From Toxonevra muliebris (lineage: Eukaryota > Arthropoda > Insecta > Diptera > Pallopteridae): a stretch of DNA of 64,000 bases. Below the pieces are notes generated by a model. That model ran no database searches. It was not told where the DNA came from and saw only the letters and a program-made list of their open reading frames with translations. The position numbers and the translations under genes are program-made. The stretch covers positions 111,015,388 to 111,079,387 of the forward strand of contig OY829326.1 in NCBI GenBank assembly GCA_963691655.1, read 5' to 3'. Shown here in pieces: positions 45,000 through 58,500 of the stretch (its first letter is position 1; every line of letters begins with the position of its first letter).

Positions 45000-47260
45000 G
45001 ATATTCGCATTCGTATTCGCATTCTCAATTTTTAATGAGAATAATTTATGTAAATAATTTTTTTTTGATTACAAAAAAATAAATAAAATTGGCATCACTG
45101 AAATTAAGTTGCACAGAAAAGAGAAATGTAAAAAATATGTTAGCGGTTACTTTTTCTAAACTATAATATGCAACTACTTCATTTTGAGTACTGAAATCTT
45201 AAGTTTCAAAACCAATTTTAGCATTTTTTTGTCTTCTGTTTAAGAATAAAAAAAAATTGTTCGCATTTGCAATCGCGATCGCATTCGCTTTTTCTTTATT
45301 TGCACAATACTACTTTACACATCAAAAGTAGATGCAGACTTTTAAAACGCCAGGACACGTATAATTTTTTTTTTTTTTTAAGGGCTCTATTAGAATCAAT
45401 TTTCAGAATCTGGTTGTTTTTTGTTTGTGTTGGACTGAGAAAAATTTTCCCATGTAAAAGCCGATTTTCCAATGTTTTTTTTTTTTTTTTTTTGGACGAC
45501 TCAGATCACAACAGCTTATCGCTAGAGCCGAAATATTTTGAGAATAAACCAAAGTTATTTTTAAGGAGGGATTAGCAAATAGTGTTTTTTTTTTTTTTTT
45601 TGTTATGGAACTTGAGACACTTTCATGTAAATACAAGTAACTTGTCTGGTGATAAAATTTTCCATCAATGTAACAATCTTCGATACAATGTTCTACCAGC
45701 TCATTACAAAAATTTGTCAAAGTTTCTATGTTGAAATTATTATTCTTTAAGCTTCCAGACGACTGAACAAATAACATTAAATCAACTTTGGTTACAGTTG
45801 TTGAGTTTTTGTATGAATTTTATTTGCTTTGAAAACTTCTGTAATAATCAACAGCAATTTGTTCTAATACTCCATGTGCATTATCACAGACTGTGACAGT
45901 TTATTTACAACTTTTGCCAGACTTATAAATTTTGAATCCAAAATGAATTTTGACAGATTTTGCTTACACGTTTCCTTCTCTCAAAAACTCAAATAAGTCA
46001 ATGTCAAAAATGCAATAATAGCGTAAAATTATGAGTTGGTAAGTAGCTAATATTATTTTTGATGGGCATAATAAGCTAACATGAAATGATAATTTTATGC
46101 TGAAATTGAATTTTTGTAATGTGTGAAGCAATTTTTTTTTGATGTTGTAACCGATGATGCTATGTCAAATATATTTAAGTTCATACAATAGAGCATACTT
46201 TTAGGCGGAAGTTTATTTTGATTAAAACAAGTAATTTTTTTTTTCCATTCAGAAAATTAAATCCCTTCATAAGTGCATAGTTATCCAACTGGCAAAATAA
46301 ATAAATAAAATAAATTGCAAATGATCTTGCATCATAGTGAATGCAAATTTCGTTGTTGTAATAACAGAAATATTTTGCATTTGCAATGATGCAGGACTAT
46401 TTTGCACTAAATCATGAATTGGGCTAATATTTTTTTATTTCAAACTTATTTACCATGAAATGTTATTTTTCTGTTGTATTCCGTTAAAGAAAATACAAAA
46501 GAAAAACTAGAGCCCAAATTGTTAATTAAATTTTATTTTTCTATTGCATTCCATTAAAGAAAATACCAAAAAAAAAAATTAAAGCACAAATTGTTAATTA
46601 ACTTAACTTCATTTTAATTATTTATTATTATTTCAATTATTTCAAAACAACCACAAATTCCAAATGAGCAATAATTTGGCTAAACTACAATCATAAATAT
46701 GTACGTATGACTGAAATGCTATCAAATTCAATTATGTGAATATTAGCAGCCCGAATACCAATTTCTTTTTTTTTCTAATTTTATGAAATGCCTGCTATTT
46801 TCCCCACAAATTAGTATTATTCATATTTTATTTACATATTTTTACAAATAATAGAAAACAAATATTTTTATAGCTTTTTGCAGCAGAAAATTTTTTAAAT
46901 ATTACCAACCACAAAAATGTATTGCAATTTATTTAAATAATTTTTACATAACTTAGCATAAAAAACAATTATAAAAAAATATATCATTAACTCTCTAGTT
47001 ATTGATTTAATGAAAGTTTTAATAATATGTAATACATTTTTAATTACTTTTATTGGAAAACACGTTCATGATATCAAAGATTAAATTCATAGAATTTTTT
47101 GACAGTTTACATAGTGAATATGAAGCTAACATTTGATTGAATAACACATATATTTATAACATCGCTGATGTTGTTTATGAAAGTTTTTAATGGCGTTCGT
47201 TAAATTAAATATTAATAGTACCCATAATTCTGTTCAAAAAATTAAGTTGATTTTAAATAG
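45000..47260. other. Intergenic DNA with poly-T tracts
   Basis: AT-rich. Three long T runs (about 45365-45379, 45475-45493 and 45583-45601) are evenly spaced by about 109 bp. A short foldback lies at 46326-46395. The open frames around the T runs are low-complexity. Confidence 0.5.
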
Positions 47261-47269
47261 TAAAGATGT

Positions 47270-48330
47270 ACCTAAATTATGAGTTTTAAAAAAGTTGAAG
47301 TCATTCAGACCCCCGAAAATGGAATCTCGTAATCGCTGCAAATCCGTAAAGGGTGGCTACTGGGTTAGCTCATGATGCAAAGAGCTGGTTGAAATGAAAT
47401 GGAATTCAGCTTTTGGGTCAGATATCTTAGGTTTATTTAAGCAACAGTATTGGTGCTACACGGTCATAGTTCGACCTATACTGCTATGCGAAGTTTTTTT
47501 TACTAAATAGAAAATGTATCTCAAGCCTTTGGAAAAGGTCCGGCGGCTATCCCCACTATGTATAACGGGAGCCATGAGAACAACTCTAACGGCAGCTCTT
47601 GAAGCTACTCTCAACCTGCCTCAAATCCATTTCTTCGTAGAAAATCGGGCGTCAAATGAGAAAGAAAAGCTACGAGTTACTGAACAACTATGCTTTAAAT
47701 CCTTCGGACATAGCTCAATTAGTCCGAACACAACTGATTCAGATTATGTGATCCCGAAACTGAGCTCTGGAAAGAGGAAAAAGGCTGGCGTGAGGGCATG
47801 AAACTAGAACCCAAGTCCTTCAATATCTTTACGAATGGCTCAAAAATGGTTGAGGGGGTAGGTGCTGGTGTTTACTGTGCATATTCCAGGCAGAAATATA
47901 TGCCGCTAGGATCGTGTTGCCACGATCGAGTCAGAAACAAACATATATAGGTAGACAATCAGCTATAAAGGCGTTGACAACATCGCGAAAAATGGAACTA
48001 ATTTGCCTGAAAATCAAATCAGCCTCTTCAGGTAGCTTATTGTAACTTGGAGGCACGCATGTGGAAGAAAGGACGAGGCAACGCACGCGTTTGAACTTAA
48101 ACTAACAGGTAATGAAAGGTGCAGAAAATATATGGAGATGTGAAGAAAACTCTAGAGCATCTTCTTTGTTCTTGTCCCGCGATCGCTAGGACTCGATCAA
48201 TGTACTTAGGAGCTCCACAGTTCGAGCGTCTGCACGAGGTAGCTAAACTGAAGGTGAACTGTCTTCTAAAGTTTAATTAACATGCTCGCATCTTAAATAA
48301 TGTGTACACTCGTTAGATATACACTCGCAA
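47270..48330 (+). pseudogene. LOA-like non-LTR element, 3' tail
   Basis: Starts in the RT thumb (YTVIVRPIL), then LCITGAMRTTLTAALEATLN (47565), the alpha-helical link between RT and RNase H in LOA-type elements. A heavily decayed RNase H follows (IFTNGSKMVEG, 47823). The C-terminal region TLEHLLCSCPAIARTRSMYL, near 48160, is the remains of a zinc finger. It ends LLKFN-stop at about 48278. Many stops and frameshifts. The 3' flank leads into the (AACCT)n tract, possibly this element's own 3' tail. Confidence 0.8.
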
Positions 48331-48409
48331 AATAATTCCTATCTGGTATCGCTAAGGACCTAATGGTCTATGTGTGGCTTCGGCTAGTCAGTACTACCTA
48401 ACTCAAATT

Positions 48410-48434
48410 AACCTAACCTAACCTAACCTAACCC
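48410..48434. repeat. (CCTAA)n tract, left of the R1-clade insertion
   Basis: About five copies of AACCT. The same repeat (CCTAACCTAACCTAACC) recurs at 50704-50720 on the other side of the retrotransposon. The unit is the complement of TTAGG, the ancestral insect telomere repeat. Confidence 0.95.
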
Positions 48435-50703
48435 TTTTTTTTTTTTTTTTTTTTAACGAGGAGGAAAGCATAAAAAGCCACCCAGTCAGTGCGTGACATT
48501 CTCACGCTAAAACCACCTCTCGTCTGTACGGATATTCCTCACGGAACCACCGTTAGGTATTACATCGGAAGGCCGTAATGAGCTTAGTGCTCAATCGTCA
48601 GTATTGGTTTCTGTCCAATTCTGTTCGGTTTTATCGTCGGTTGACGATATATGGCTCAGTATTTGTAGTGTTCGCCGTGCGCTCGACTTTGCGCGCACGC
48701 TCTGCATCATACAGAGTGGTCATCATATCTGCAGCAACCTTGCATGCTGCATTCCATTTTTCCGCTGTGTTACACATCTGTGTTGTCAGATTCCTTTCTG
48801 TAGGGGGTTCTCCAAAGGCTTTCTCCAGCTCATCTCTGTTTTTATTAAAATGCGGGCATTTAAAAAGTATATGCTGCACGTTCTCCCGTTCCTCTGGGCA
48901 TCTTGGGCAAAACGGGTCTTCTTCTCCGGTGTTGATTCTATGCAAGTACTGCTTAAGGCACCCATGGCCACTAAGCAGCTGCGTAATGTAGTAATTCAGT
49001 TCACCATGTCTGCGTGATATCCACTCTTCTATATCCGTAATGAGATTGTAGGTCCATCGACCCTTCTCGGATGACTCCCATCTTCGCTGCCATTCCATGA
49101 TGGTACGCTGTCTTTCTTCTCTTCTTATGGCTTCGGTTGATTTTGTGTCACGTCCATATAACCGCTTCATCTCTTGTGCCTGTAAATCTATGGGCACCTT
49201 ACTTGCTATGATACAAATAGCATCGTCCGATACTGTGCGATACGCGCTAGCAACCCTCAGGGCACTGAGCCTATATATTGCACGGATATCCTTCTGGTGT
49301 GTTTTCTTGCTGTCCGCCCAGATAGGTGCTGCATATAAGATTACTGACGTAGTAACCGTTGAAAGCAGTCGGCGCCTGCCCTCGCGCGGACCTCCTATAT
49401 TCGGCATGATGCGTGTTAACGCGCTGTTTATTCGTGCTGATTTTTCACTAGCAGCTTTCAGGTGATCCTTGAACGTCATTTTAGAATCTATAAGTACTCC
49501 TAAGTACTTAATGTGTGGACACGAGGTGATGTTATGATCACCAACCGTGATGACCAGCTATTCACGTGCTCTTTTGGTACTCAATATCACGACTTCCGTT
49601 TTCTGCTCCGCCAATTCCAGCTTCGAGTTGTATAGCCATCTTCTCACCCTTGAGATGACATCATTACATATAGCCTGTAACGAGTCCAGGTGTTTGGCTA
49701 CTGCCACTATCGCGATGTCGTCTGCATATCCTATGATTGTTGTATCCTCCGGGAGATCCAATTTGAGGATGCCGTCATACATTGCGTTCCATAGTGTTGG
49801 GCCGAGAACGGAGCCCTGCGGAACGCCTCCTTTGACACGATACTGCTTCACGCCGTCATCAGTATCGTATATTGAAATTCTGTTGTCGAAGTAGTTTGCG
49901 ATTATTTGCAACAGGTACTCCGGTACTTCGAATCCTCTCAGTGTACTCATAATCTGAGGCCAGTTCGCCGAATTGAAGGCATTTTTGATGTCCAACGTCA
50001 CTACGGCGCAGCAGTTTTTCTTGCCGTTTCTCCATTGGTTGCCGCTGGTGGCCTCGCGTGCAATATTCATCACCGTTTGTATTGCGTCGACCGTGGACCG
50101 TCCTCTTCTGAATCCAAACTGTCGTGCTGATAGCCCTCCTGGCTTTTCAAGCCACTCCTGGAGCCTGCCCCCTATGATGCGTTCGAGAACTTTGCGCAGT
50201 GTATCCAGCATGCATAATGGGCGGTAGGATGCCGGTTCATCCGGCGGCTTCTTTGGTTTTAGTAGGAGGTCAAGCATGCGCTGAAAAGCTTCGCGAACAC
50301 CTCCGGTGTAGCTTTAATCGCCGCCTTGAGCGCAACGTTGGGGATACCATCCAGTCCTGGGGCCTTGTTATCCGCAACCCTTCGTAGCGTTGCCAGCACC
50401 TCGCTGGCGGTGACTTCTGGTGCTTGCACGCACTTATATTGTCGTGGAGCAAGTTCTTCTTGGGGGAGAAAGAGCGTGGTCACCACTTTTCGCATCAGTG
50501 TGGGGCAGGTGGGCTGTGGGGCCCTTAACCCTCTGACCTTCCTCATAACCGTTGTATATGCCATCCCCCATGGATCGGTTTCTGCGCTGTCGCGTAACTG
50601 TTTAAAACAGATGTTTTTGCTGTCTCTGATGGCCTTCTTGAGCTCGATTCTACAAACTTTATAGTCGAGCTGCAGGGCTTCCCACGCGGGAAGAGAGCGA
50701 GCT
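48435..50703 (-). mobile_element. R1-clade non-LTR retrotransposon, 5'-truncated
   Basis: The 3' end is a 20-bp poly-A (poly-T at 48435-48454 on the plus strand). The 5' end is at 50703, within the endonuclease-RT linker. The (CCTAA)n repeat on both sides acts as target duplication. Length is 2269 bp against about 5-6 kb for full R1-type elements. Its GC content is visibly higher than its surroundings, and the frame is nearly intact, so it is one of the youngest insertions here. Confidence 0.9.
48631..50703 (-). pseudogene. R1-clade ORF2: RT and C-terminal zinc finger
   Basis: The frame is open from the truncation point at 50703. It has a linker with VADNKAPGLDGIPNVALKAA (50330). After one frameshift near 50270 the RT reads EPASYRPLCMLDTLRKVLER, ARQFGFRRGRSTVDAI, VVTLDIKNAFNSANW (motif A) and KGGVPQGSVLGPTLWNAMYD. 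The intact catalytic box is IIGYADDIAIVAV (49730). One in-frame TAG at 49558-49560 separates this from the thumb (HIKYLGVLIDSKMTFKDHL) and the C-terminal finger CPRCPEERENVQHILFKC (CX2CX8HX4C, about 48900). It ends VNRR-stop at 48631. No RNase H, as is usual for R1. The NAFNSANW and LGPTLWNAMYD forms point to the R1 clade. Confidence 0.92.
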
Positions 50704-50720
50704 CCTAACCTAACCTAACC

Positions 50721-53700
50721 TTTTTTTGAAACAAAAAGGTTACTTTCTTATTGAGAGAGACAGATGATCAAATACAAAACCTTACAGGATTCCTAATATG
50801 GATGAGACAACGTTAAAAACGCTGACTTGATAATTAGTCTGATTCTGTTTCTGACTAAAAAGAAATGGATAAACACAAGACATGGAACTGTTGATTTTTA
50901 GAATTTCATCGAGTAAGCTTTCTGTTTCTACGGTATTTTTGGAAGAACGCTCAACAGTAGAAGTGGTCATAAACCAGCGATGATGCAAGATGAAAACATT
51001 GTCGATAAAAAAAGAAAGTATTAAATGACGTACAGCTTTGATTAGCAGCGATGCCAAGCCAATGAGAACATCAATTTACCTTTACTAACAATTTCCTGTA
51101 TAGATGACAATGCCATGCAATATGAAAAATTCGATTGGTATTGGAAAAGAATGCGTTACTAACGACGAATTAAAGCAAAAATATCCAAAAGACTATGAGA
51201 AAATGCATACGGACTAAATTCTCGCCCCCTTTATACCTTAGCGACTCAAATTTTTTATGGTAAATCTACTTTAAAATAGTCATTTAAGGATATGGATGAT
51301 ATGGATATGGATTTTGGGTATCATAAATATCTTAAAAATAACAAAAAATGTTAAAAAACTGAAAAACGTCTGGCCTGGCCGTGGTGCTAACATAAATGTT
51401 AAAAAAAAAAACAATAGTTAAAAGCACACATAATTGCAATGAAACACATGCTTTTTCGCCCGCTGTTTAGCACTTCTTTAAACCATTTTGAACAACTTCG
51501 TGTTTCTTTCATAAATCAAATTAATATACATAAGTACAAGAGCATATAAGTATGAATGGGTTATGTGTATATATGAATGTATGTATACGTATGAAGTTAT
51601 ACATGACTATGTCTAATTTCAACTTTGCTGATGGAGCCAAGTCATGCGTGCGTATAAAAACTAAAGTGAAATGTTTTATATATTTCTTGCGAATGTTTGA
51701 TAAACGACTTTTTATGTTTTCCACAAGCGTTTTTCTCCCTGCTTTGCTTTTCTGCTGCTTATGCATGTCCTTATTTTCTTGTACTGTCATTGAGTAAAGT
51801 ACGGGCGGAGTGTTTTTTGTCGTTCTTTTGATTTAACATTCAGCATTTCATGAAAAAGCTGTAATCATTTCTGTGATAATTTGAATATAGTACGTGTAGT
51901 GGGGATAGCTTTTAATTAGACACAATTCACGCTATGTGTATTCGTAATATTTAGCTCGAATTTATTGAAGTTTCATATGAAATCATATATTATAAGATTT
52001 TTAGTTGAATTATAAGATCTGATGTCGAGGTTTAATAGGCAAGATACACTTAAAACTTTTATGCACGAATGTGCAAAAGCATTCGAATTTCAGGAATTTC
52101 TCATTTATCTGCTCTAGATTTACCTTACTTTAATGAAAATATTTAAATGTATGAAAAAATACAGTATATTAGTACACAAATATAAAGCCTCAAAGCAATC
52201 ATTTGCTAAATACATATCCTTAATGCTACCGCAGCAGAGAATCAAACAGACACTCACGCGTACACAATCCTTTCATGCTCATTTAACACGTAAAATTATT
52301 TGATTTTACAAAAAACAAATACAAACACGCACATTCGCTCCTTGTTTATATGTAAATGTATATGTAAATGGCAACCTGAAAGTTTTCTTTCAACATCACT
52401 CGAGGGCGAGTCTGTGTGCCATTTAAATGCAAAAGTCAAACAGAAATTGGTATGAAGAAATGTGTGTGATTTGAAAAGGAATACCTTCATAAAGATTTAC
52501 TAAATTCGCACACAAAAATCCAAAATGTTTCAGAGTAGACGGTATGGTAATCATACACACACACACACATAATACGCACATATTCATATAAATGTTGTTT
52601 TTATTTGAAATCAGCTTGAATTCCATTTCACTTTTGACTGCCATGCTTCAGTGCCAGTGAGTGCGTAATGTATTTATAAAATGTTAAAAAATGAGCCCGA
52701 AAAAAGAGGTCACGCATATGCATTCATACATAAACGAATTCAAAAATTGAGTTAGCTTATTTTGTTATATGTAGGTATACACTAAAGTCTATTCAGTTGA
52801 TATCTCATATCATTACCATCTCATAATAATTTCATAAAATAAACCGACTTAAACATGTGCAAATGAAATTTAACTTGTCTTTTAAATACAACATTTTCAA
52901 TATTTTCTCTTTTACAATCTTATTTCAAAGTGTTTCATAATCATTACAAATTTTCCAGAACTACAAATACATCTTTACCAAGACCAAAGAAATTAATATT
53001 TATTAATTTGACATGAAAAAAAAAATATTGTGAACAATTTCTTAAACAAAAAATATAGCAATAATGAAAACTGCCAACTGATTTTTTTTTGGAAACAATC
53101 ATTCCTATAAGTTTGTATGTTTTTGTGTATTTGTGTGATCAAGTTTTATTCAACTTTGATGTTAAAAATTATGTATATACCCCCTGGGGTTGACATTACA
53201 AAATGTTTTTGTGTTTGCTTGTTTCTGTGCTAGAATTATTACATGCTGTGTGCACCAACACATTGCCAAAATGTATACACTTATACACGCTTACATTTCC
53301 CAATTGTGTTTATGGCATGTGTAAATTTTATATACGCATTTGAATTTTTATATAATCATATGTATGTATGCATAATACATACTTAAACTCAAAATATTCT
53401 ATTTAAAAAATTGCTCTTAAAAAATAAGCTTCAGAAATTGCTCTAAAATATAACTCAAGTTAAGTTAGAGATTTTATCTAGCTGTTGATCTTTATACGTT
53501 TGATTTTTAGTTAAAGCAACAAAGAAAATGCATGTTTGAGTTATAGAAATACAATCAGCTAAACGAGTTGAATCTCAATGACGAAATCAACTATCTGTGA
53601 AAAGTTTGGAAATCCCTGTTTTTCCATCAAGTCATAAATCCATAAAACCAAAGCTGCGTGAGCAAATTTATTAAAATATATTGTAGGCAACAGACCCCAA

Positions 53701-54960
53701 GAATCTCAAACTACCAATATGAATCTTCGAAAGAATTGCAGCAATGGAAAATATTATAGAAAGTGCAAGAAAAAGCAGCGTGTTTTCCTAACTGAAAATG
53801 CCCCGTGAAGGATTTATTTTAGTTATTTACCTTGCTGTGGCTCAAATAAGAAATCTGTTTTATTTTATTTACAATTCTAGTCTAGCTAATTCAGTTATTT
53901 TTTCATTACTCCCAATATTTTTATGGGCTCGAACTCATATAAGAGTAACGTCTAGCCGGAAACCTGGAGAAACCAATTCTTTCGGCATGGGGTTAGTAGT
54001 TTGGAAAATACTACTGGTGAATTAGTAAGTCTCAGACCTTGATCATTGATGTAGGGACAAACGGGTGAGACAGCAATCTAAGTGCATCCAGCAACTAGGG
54101 CCTACTTCCTTTAACTTATATTCTAATCTTCACGCTGATGCCTTCTGAAAACTAAAATAAAGGCAGAGTAGACAAGCCCTGTCGGATGCTTGCACAAGGC
54201 TAATGAGAGAAAAAGCATCACTGAGGACACTCTAACATATACGGTTTCAGGATTTAGTGCGGTCAACTTCTATTTCATACAATTTAGTGACTGCAATTAG
54301 TACCTGTTTGATCATGTAAAAAGTTTAACCATCGAACTGAAAATTATGGAGTATTTATGGAGAAGTAACATGTAACGAATGGTGGTAGTCTTTTTTTAAG
54401 GGTTAACCACACAGTAGCTAATAATTTTATTATGACAATTTTATATTAAACAGATCATAGGATTTTTTGCATATTTTAATATCAACCGTAATGCAACAAT
54501 AAATGAATCGACGACAATTTTAATAATATCACTATGCGACAAAAATTTGGGTGACAAAAATCAATGAAACGAGACTAGAAAATTCGGTAAGTATATGATG
54601 TCAGTAGTTGGTTCTGAAAAGGATTTTGAAAAGTTAGCTCCGGTTTAGAATTAATTGATGCTTGAAGTTGAACCTTTTGGTGCTTCGTTATTTCCTTGAT
54701 ATTCGATTTGTTTTGCGGTTTCGATCCTTAAAGTCACTTAATACTCTCCAATCATCTTGAAATTTTGCACACTCATTCTCAAAACAAAGCAGTTTAAGGA
54801 TTTCTAACCAGAATTGGACAATTCAAAATGGCGGATCAATATGGCGACCACATGCAAATTAAAGGTTAAATTTTTAAATCAATTTTTAAAATACTAACTG
54901 TTAGTCAATTACTATAAAATTTCTTATACTGATAACACATTAACTGAAATACAACAACAT
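50721..54960. other. Intergenic DNA, no gene recognised
   Basis: AT-rich. Contains a short (CA)n at about 52553-52570 and an ATGGAT-rich spot near 51290. Open frames under 95 codons, no domains. Nothing else I can support. Confidence 0.45.
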
Positions 54961-54966
54961 ATTGAT

Positions 54967-55145
54967 ATATTGACCCATTGGCGCCCACCTTTTTATTTAA
55001 CTTAAATTTTCTGAATTTTTTATTAAAATCTTACAATGACTGCGTTACTTTCTATCTGCTAATTACAATGAAATTTCATGCACCGATGGCTTATAGACTG
55101 TAACATAATAACGTACTAATATATTAACCCATTGGCGCTCATAAT
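54967..55145. repeat. Two related CCCATTGGCGC ends, about 164 bp apart
   Basis: ATATTGACCCATTGGCGCCC (54967) and TATTAACCCATTGGCGCTC (55127) are each preceded by a diverged copy of the same roughly 80-bp stretch. A related end, TTAACCCTTTGGCACCCACC, lies at 7990. TTAA before CCC suggests piggyBac-type ends. Confidence 0.5.
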
Positions 55146-55286
55146 AGCTTCGACGGTTATGCTTCGATTGTAACAAAATAAGATTAAAACGATAGAGAAA
55201 AAACAACAAAGACGTCATCAATATCAAAATTGTTTGGTTGGCATTTAAATGAAAGTCAGGAAAAATGTTCAAATTCATGTAGACTT

Positions 55287-55490
55287 ATCGCTCATTTACT
55301 AAAAGATGCAGAATTATTCATTATCTCACGCTTCATGTTATGTAAAACTTTCATATTAATATCTTGTATATTCTGCGCGTGAGAATTATTAGATTTCTTC
55401 TGCAAAGTGGGAGTCAATTGAAAACTTTAAACGCGTTTTCTGCAAAATCCCATTTTTTGAGTTATGACAGTCTTTTAGTAAATGAGCGAT
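55287..55490. repeat. 20-bp perfect inverted repeat enclosing 164 bp
   Basis: ATCGCTCATTTACTAAAAGA at 55287-55306 is perfectly inverted at 55471-55490, with weak extension outward. The interior contains GAAAACTTTAAACGCGTTTT (55420), also found at 39908 inside the TTAA-type element at 38485. Confidence 0.8.
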
Positions 55491-55599
55491 ATGTGTACAA
55501 AAATCCTGAGAGGGTTAAAACATATTGCCTTGAGGCTTTTAAACATCAATTTAGTTTTACAGAAATATTCAATATAGTGGATCCAGGGTAATGCACAGG

Positions 55600-58500
55600 T
55601 CATCAATTTTATAAAAGCTCTAACCAGAATAAATCATAGCAGACTTCCAAAATGTTACAAACCACAGTTCACTTCTATATAATACTTAAAATATGTAGAT
55701 CTCAATAGGAAAATCCATGAATATACAGTGCAAACAATTTTCAACTTTTGTCTTATGACTTCAAGGGCTATTAAGAAATTTCTTTATTTCGACAGATACG
55801 AATTTGGTGTCTGAAGCAAAGTTGTAAAGCATAAAGAGAAAAAAAATTTTTTGTACATATATAAATTTTTCCCTCTTTTTTGATAAAAGAACGATAAAAA
55901 AACAGTTGAGAAAACCATTGTACACGCAGTTGTGATCTGCGACCCCAAATAACCAAAAAACCGTTCAAAAATCCCGCGCATAACATTTGTGTCGCACTGT
56001 GGTAGATTAACAAATAAATTTTTCTATTTTGCTAACAAAATATATTGAAATAAATGCGAGCTAAAAACTTGTTTCTAGATAGCTTAAATCACTTTCGTAG
56101 TAGAGCAATTTACGTTATATCTTTAATAACTAGTTAAGTCAATTTTTCTATACAATAAAATCAATAAACCGTCATGCCTAAAAGTATACTAGAGAAATTC
56201 ACGAACATATTTATTAACCCACCATTCATGTTTAAAAGCATATTACATAAATAAGGATAACTATATGTATGTTTGTATGTAGCCATGTATGTTTGTATGT
56301 AATACTTCATTATGCGCATATTGTATTAAATCTTTAAGCGTTTACAAATGCAAAGAAAGCAAATAGCAAAACTCATTTACGCGTCAACCTATAATGCCAG
56401 TGACATAGTCTTGGATTTTTTTTTTTGACACATTTATTGATTTACACAACATATACATATACACACAAGTATGTGTATATAAACACATACATATATATAG
56501 GCTTATGTGACATTGACAACTGCAAATTGAGGGAAAGCACAAACAATTTCCGTTTCATTTGTTGGTTAACCTTTGCCTTTGTTCATAAATTTATGGTAGT
56601 TATATATGTATGCAAGTGTATGAAAGTAAGTATTTTATGGTTTATGTATGTGTAGAAGATTTAATGCTTTTTTTCCATAGAAATTTATAGTAGGTTAACT
56701 TCAACGCTTAACTGAAAGCGAAAATTATGTTGTGATTTATTTAAGCATGAAGTGAGCAAAATTTCCTGTTGACTGATTTTTGTGTAGGACGCATACAAAT
56801 GATGCTTGATTTAATGTACACATTTTGTTATATTGTATTATTTTTTGTTTTTATAAAAATTTGTAGTAAATTTAAAATAGAAAAATATAGTGTTATAATG
56901 TAGGTATAAAAAGAGATTGATACTGATTGATAGTAAAATAAATGAACTAAATTGTAATTTCAAATCAATTCCCTGCAAGTCTCATTTTAATACAAACATT
57001 TTGAAATGTCAGCCTAAAAGTATGCATCGCTATATGATTTGAACTAGACTTATTTAGTGCAACATTATCTATTGCAATATTTTCGTTGATAAACACTCAT
57101 TTCATTTAATAAATTAATTTCCATAAATGTTACGATTGCGTTTTAAAAACTCACACAAACATTTTTCGATTTAAAACTGAAAAATAAAGTTACCATTTAA
57201 TTTTCTTCTTGGTTAAATGCTTTCCTGCAGGATTAATGCTCAATAAAGTAATCGAAATTGGAAATCCTACAGGCAAATGAACCTTTTTTTACACCGCCTA
57301 TATAACAAAAATTTCCGTATTATTTGTAATTTGCTTAAAGATAAGATCTTAACTGCACTGGAAATGTAAGCTAGAGAAATGAAATAATATAGTCTATTTT
57401 TTTTTTTTTGAAATAGGCCTACTTACCGCGCACATACATACATACATTCGCAGAAAATTGCTTCATTTGCATAATCTTGAATGACAATCGTGTTACTTAA
57501 AACATAATATAAATAGAAGAAAAGGTAAAAATTCGAGTTGGTTGGTATGCGATGTTTCTTTTTTACGATTTTTTGCATAACCAAATGCGTGAAGAACTAC
57601 GTGCTGTGGGTGCTTAACAATCATGAAGAAGATACGTGAAAATTTCTACAGGTTTATTGTTGCTGTTTGTTACGCGTATTTTTCATTCATTGGTAACAAG
57701 CTTCCGCACAATGACAAAATGTCACTTCATGCATAGAATCTTTAAAACGTTTGGATTTTTTAGCACTGAATCTACATACATATATTTGATTTATATTTAG
57801 GGATACACAGATATATTGTAGTATGGTAACAGTATATCGCATGGAAGCTAATTTCTAATGTGGAAGCTAAACTCCAACTCTTTTATGCATATACATATAT
57901 GAAAAACAATAAAATTTAAAAAATATTTGCGTAAAACCTGAAATTATATACACACATTTAAATGAAATCGTATTGAGTTACTTACTCATAATTTATATAA
58001 ATATTAAGTTTTAGTGTATTCATAAACTTTAGGAACTCTTCATCTTAAATTCACTTGCGTACTTTGAATTTTGGTTACCATGTTACACAAGAACTATTAA
58101 ATTTCTTGCTTGATATTATATGAGGTTTCGGTTAGATATTATAAATGCTATATATCATGTTCGCACACAAACGCATTTGTATATTCGAGTATGTTATACA
58201 AATGTAAGAATATGCACCCAGCGATAGAGGAATGCGCTTAAGAAACTCTGCGATCGTTCATATTTGGTAGTATTGAAGCGAATATTTTTATAAACCGAAG
58301 CGTGTCTTTTTTCTATCTTACTTTTCTTTACCTATTTACTTCCAATAAAAACAAACTAAGTGCATTATTGTATAGTGCTTTGCGAGGATTGAGTGGTTTT
58401 TGAAAGAAAAAGGAAAAAAGGTTAGAATAATTTCATTTATTTATGATTTTTCTTTCACTTTCATTCCACTGAAGTAGATTTCGTTCAAAGAAGTAAGACG

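Noticed and set aside
48405..48434. True telomere end
   Set aside because: Only about 25 bp of CCTAA repeat, interstitial on both sides of a retrotransposon.
48578..50664. Several plus-strand frames of 60-137 codons across the R1 element
   Set aside because: Antisense shadows of the R1-clade ORF; no independent motif.
53798..54025. 75-codon frame as a membrane protein
   Set aside because: Hydrophobic but in AT-rich DNA where such frames are expected; no start context or homology visible.
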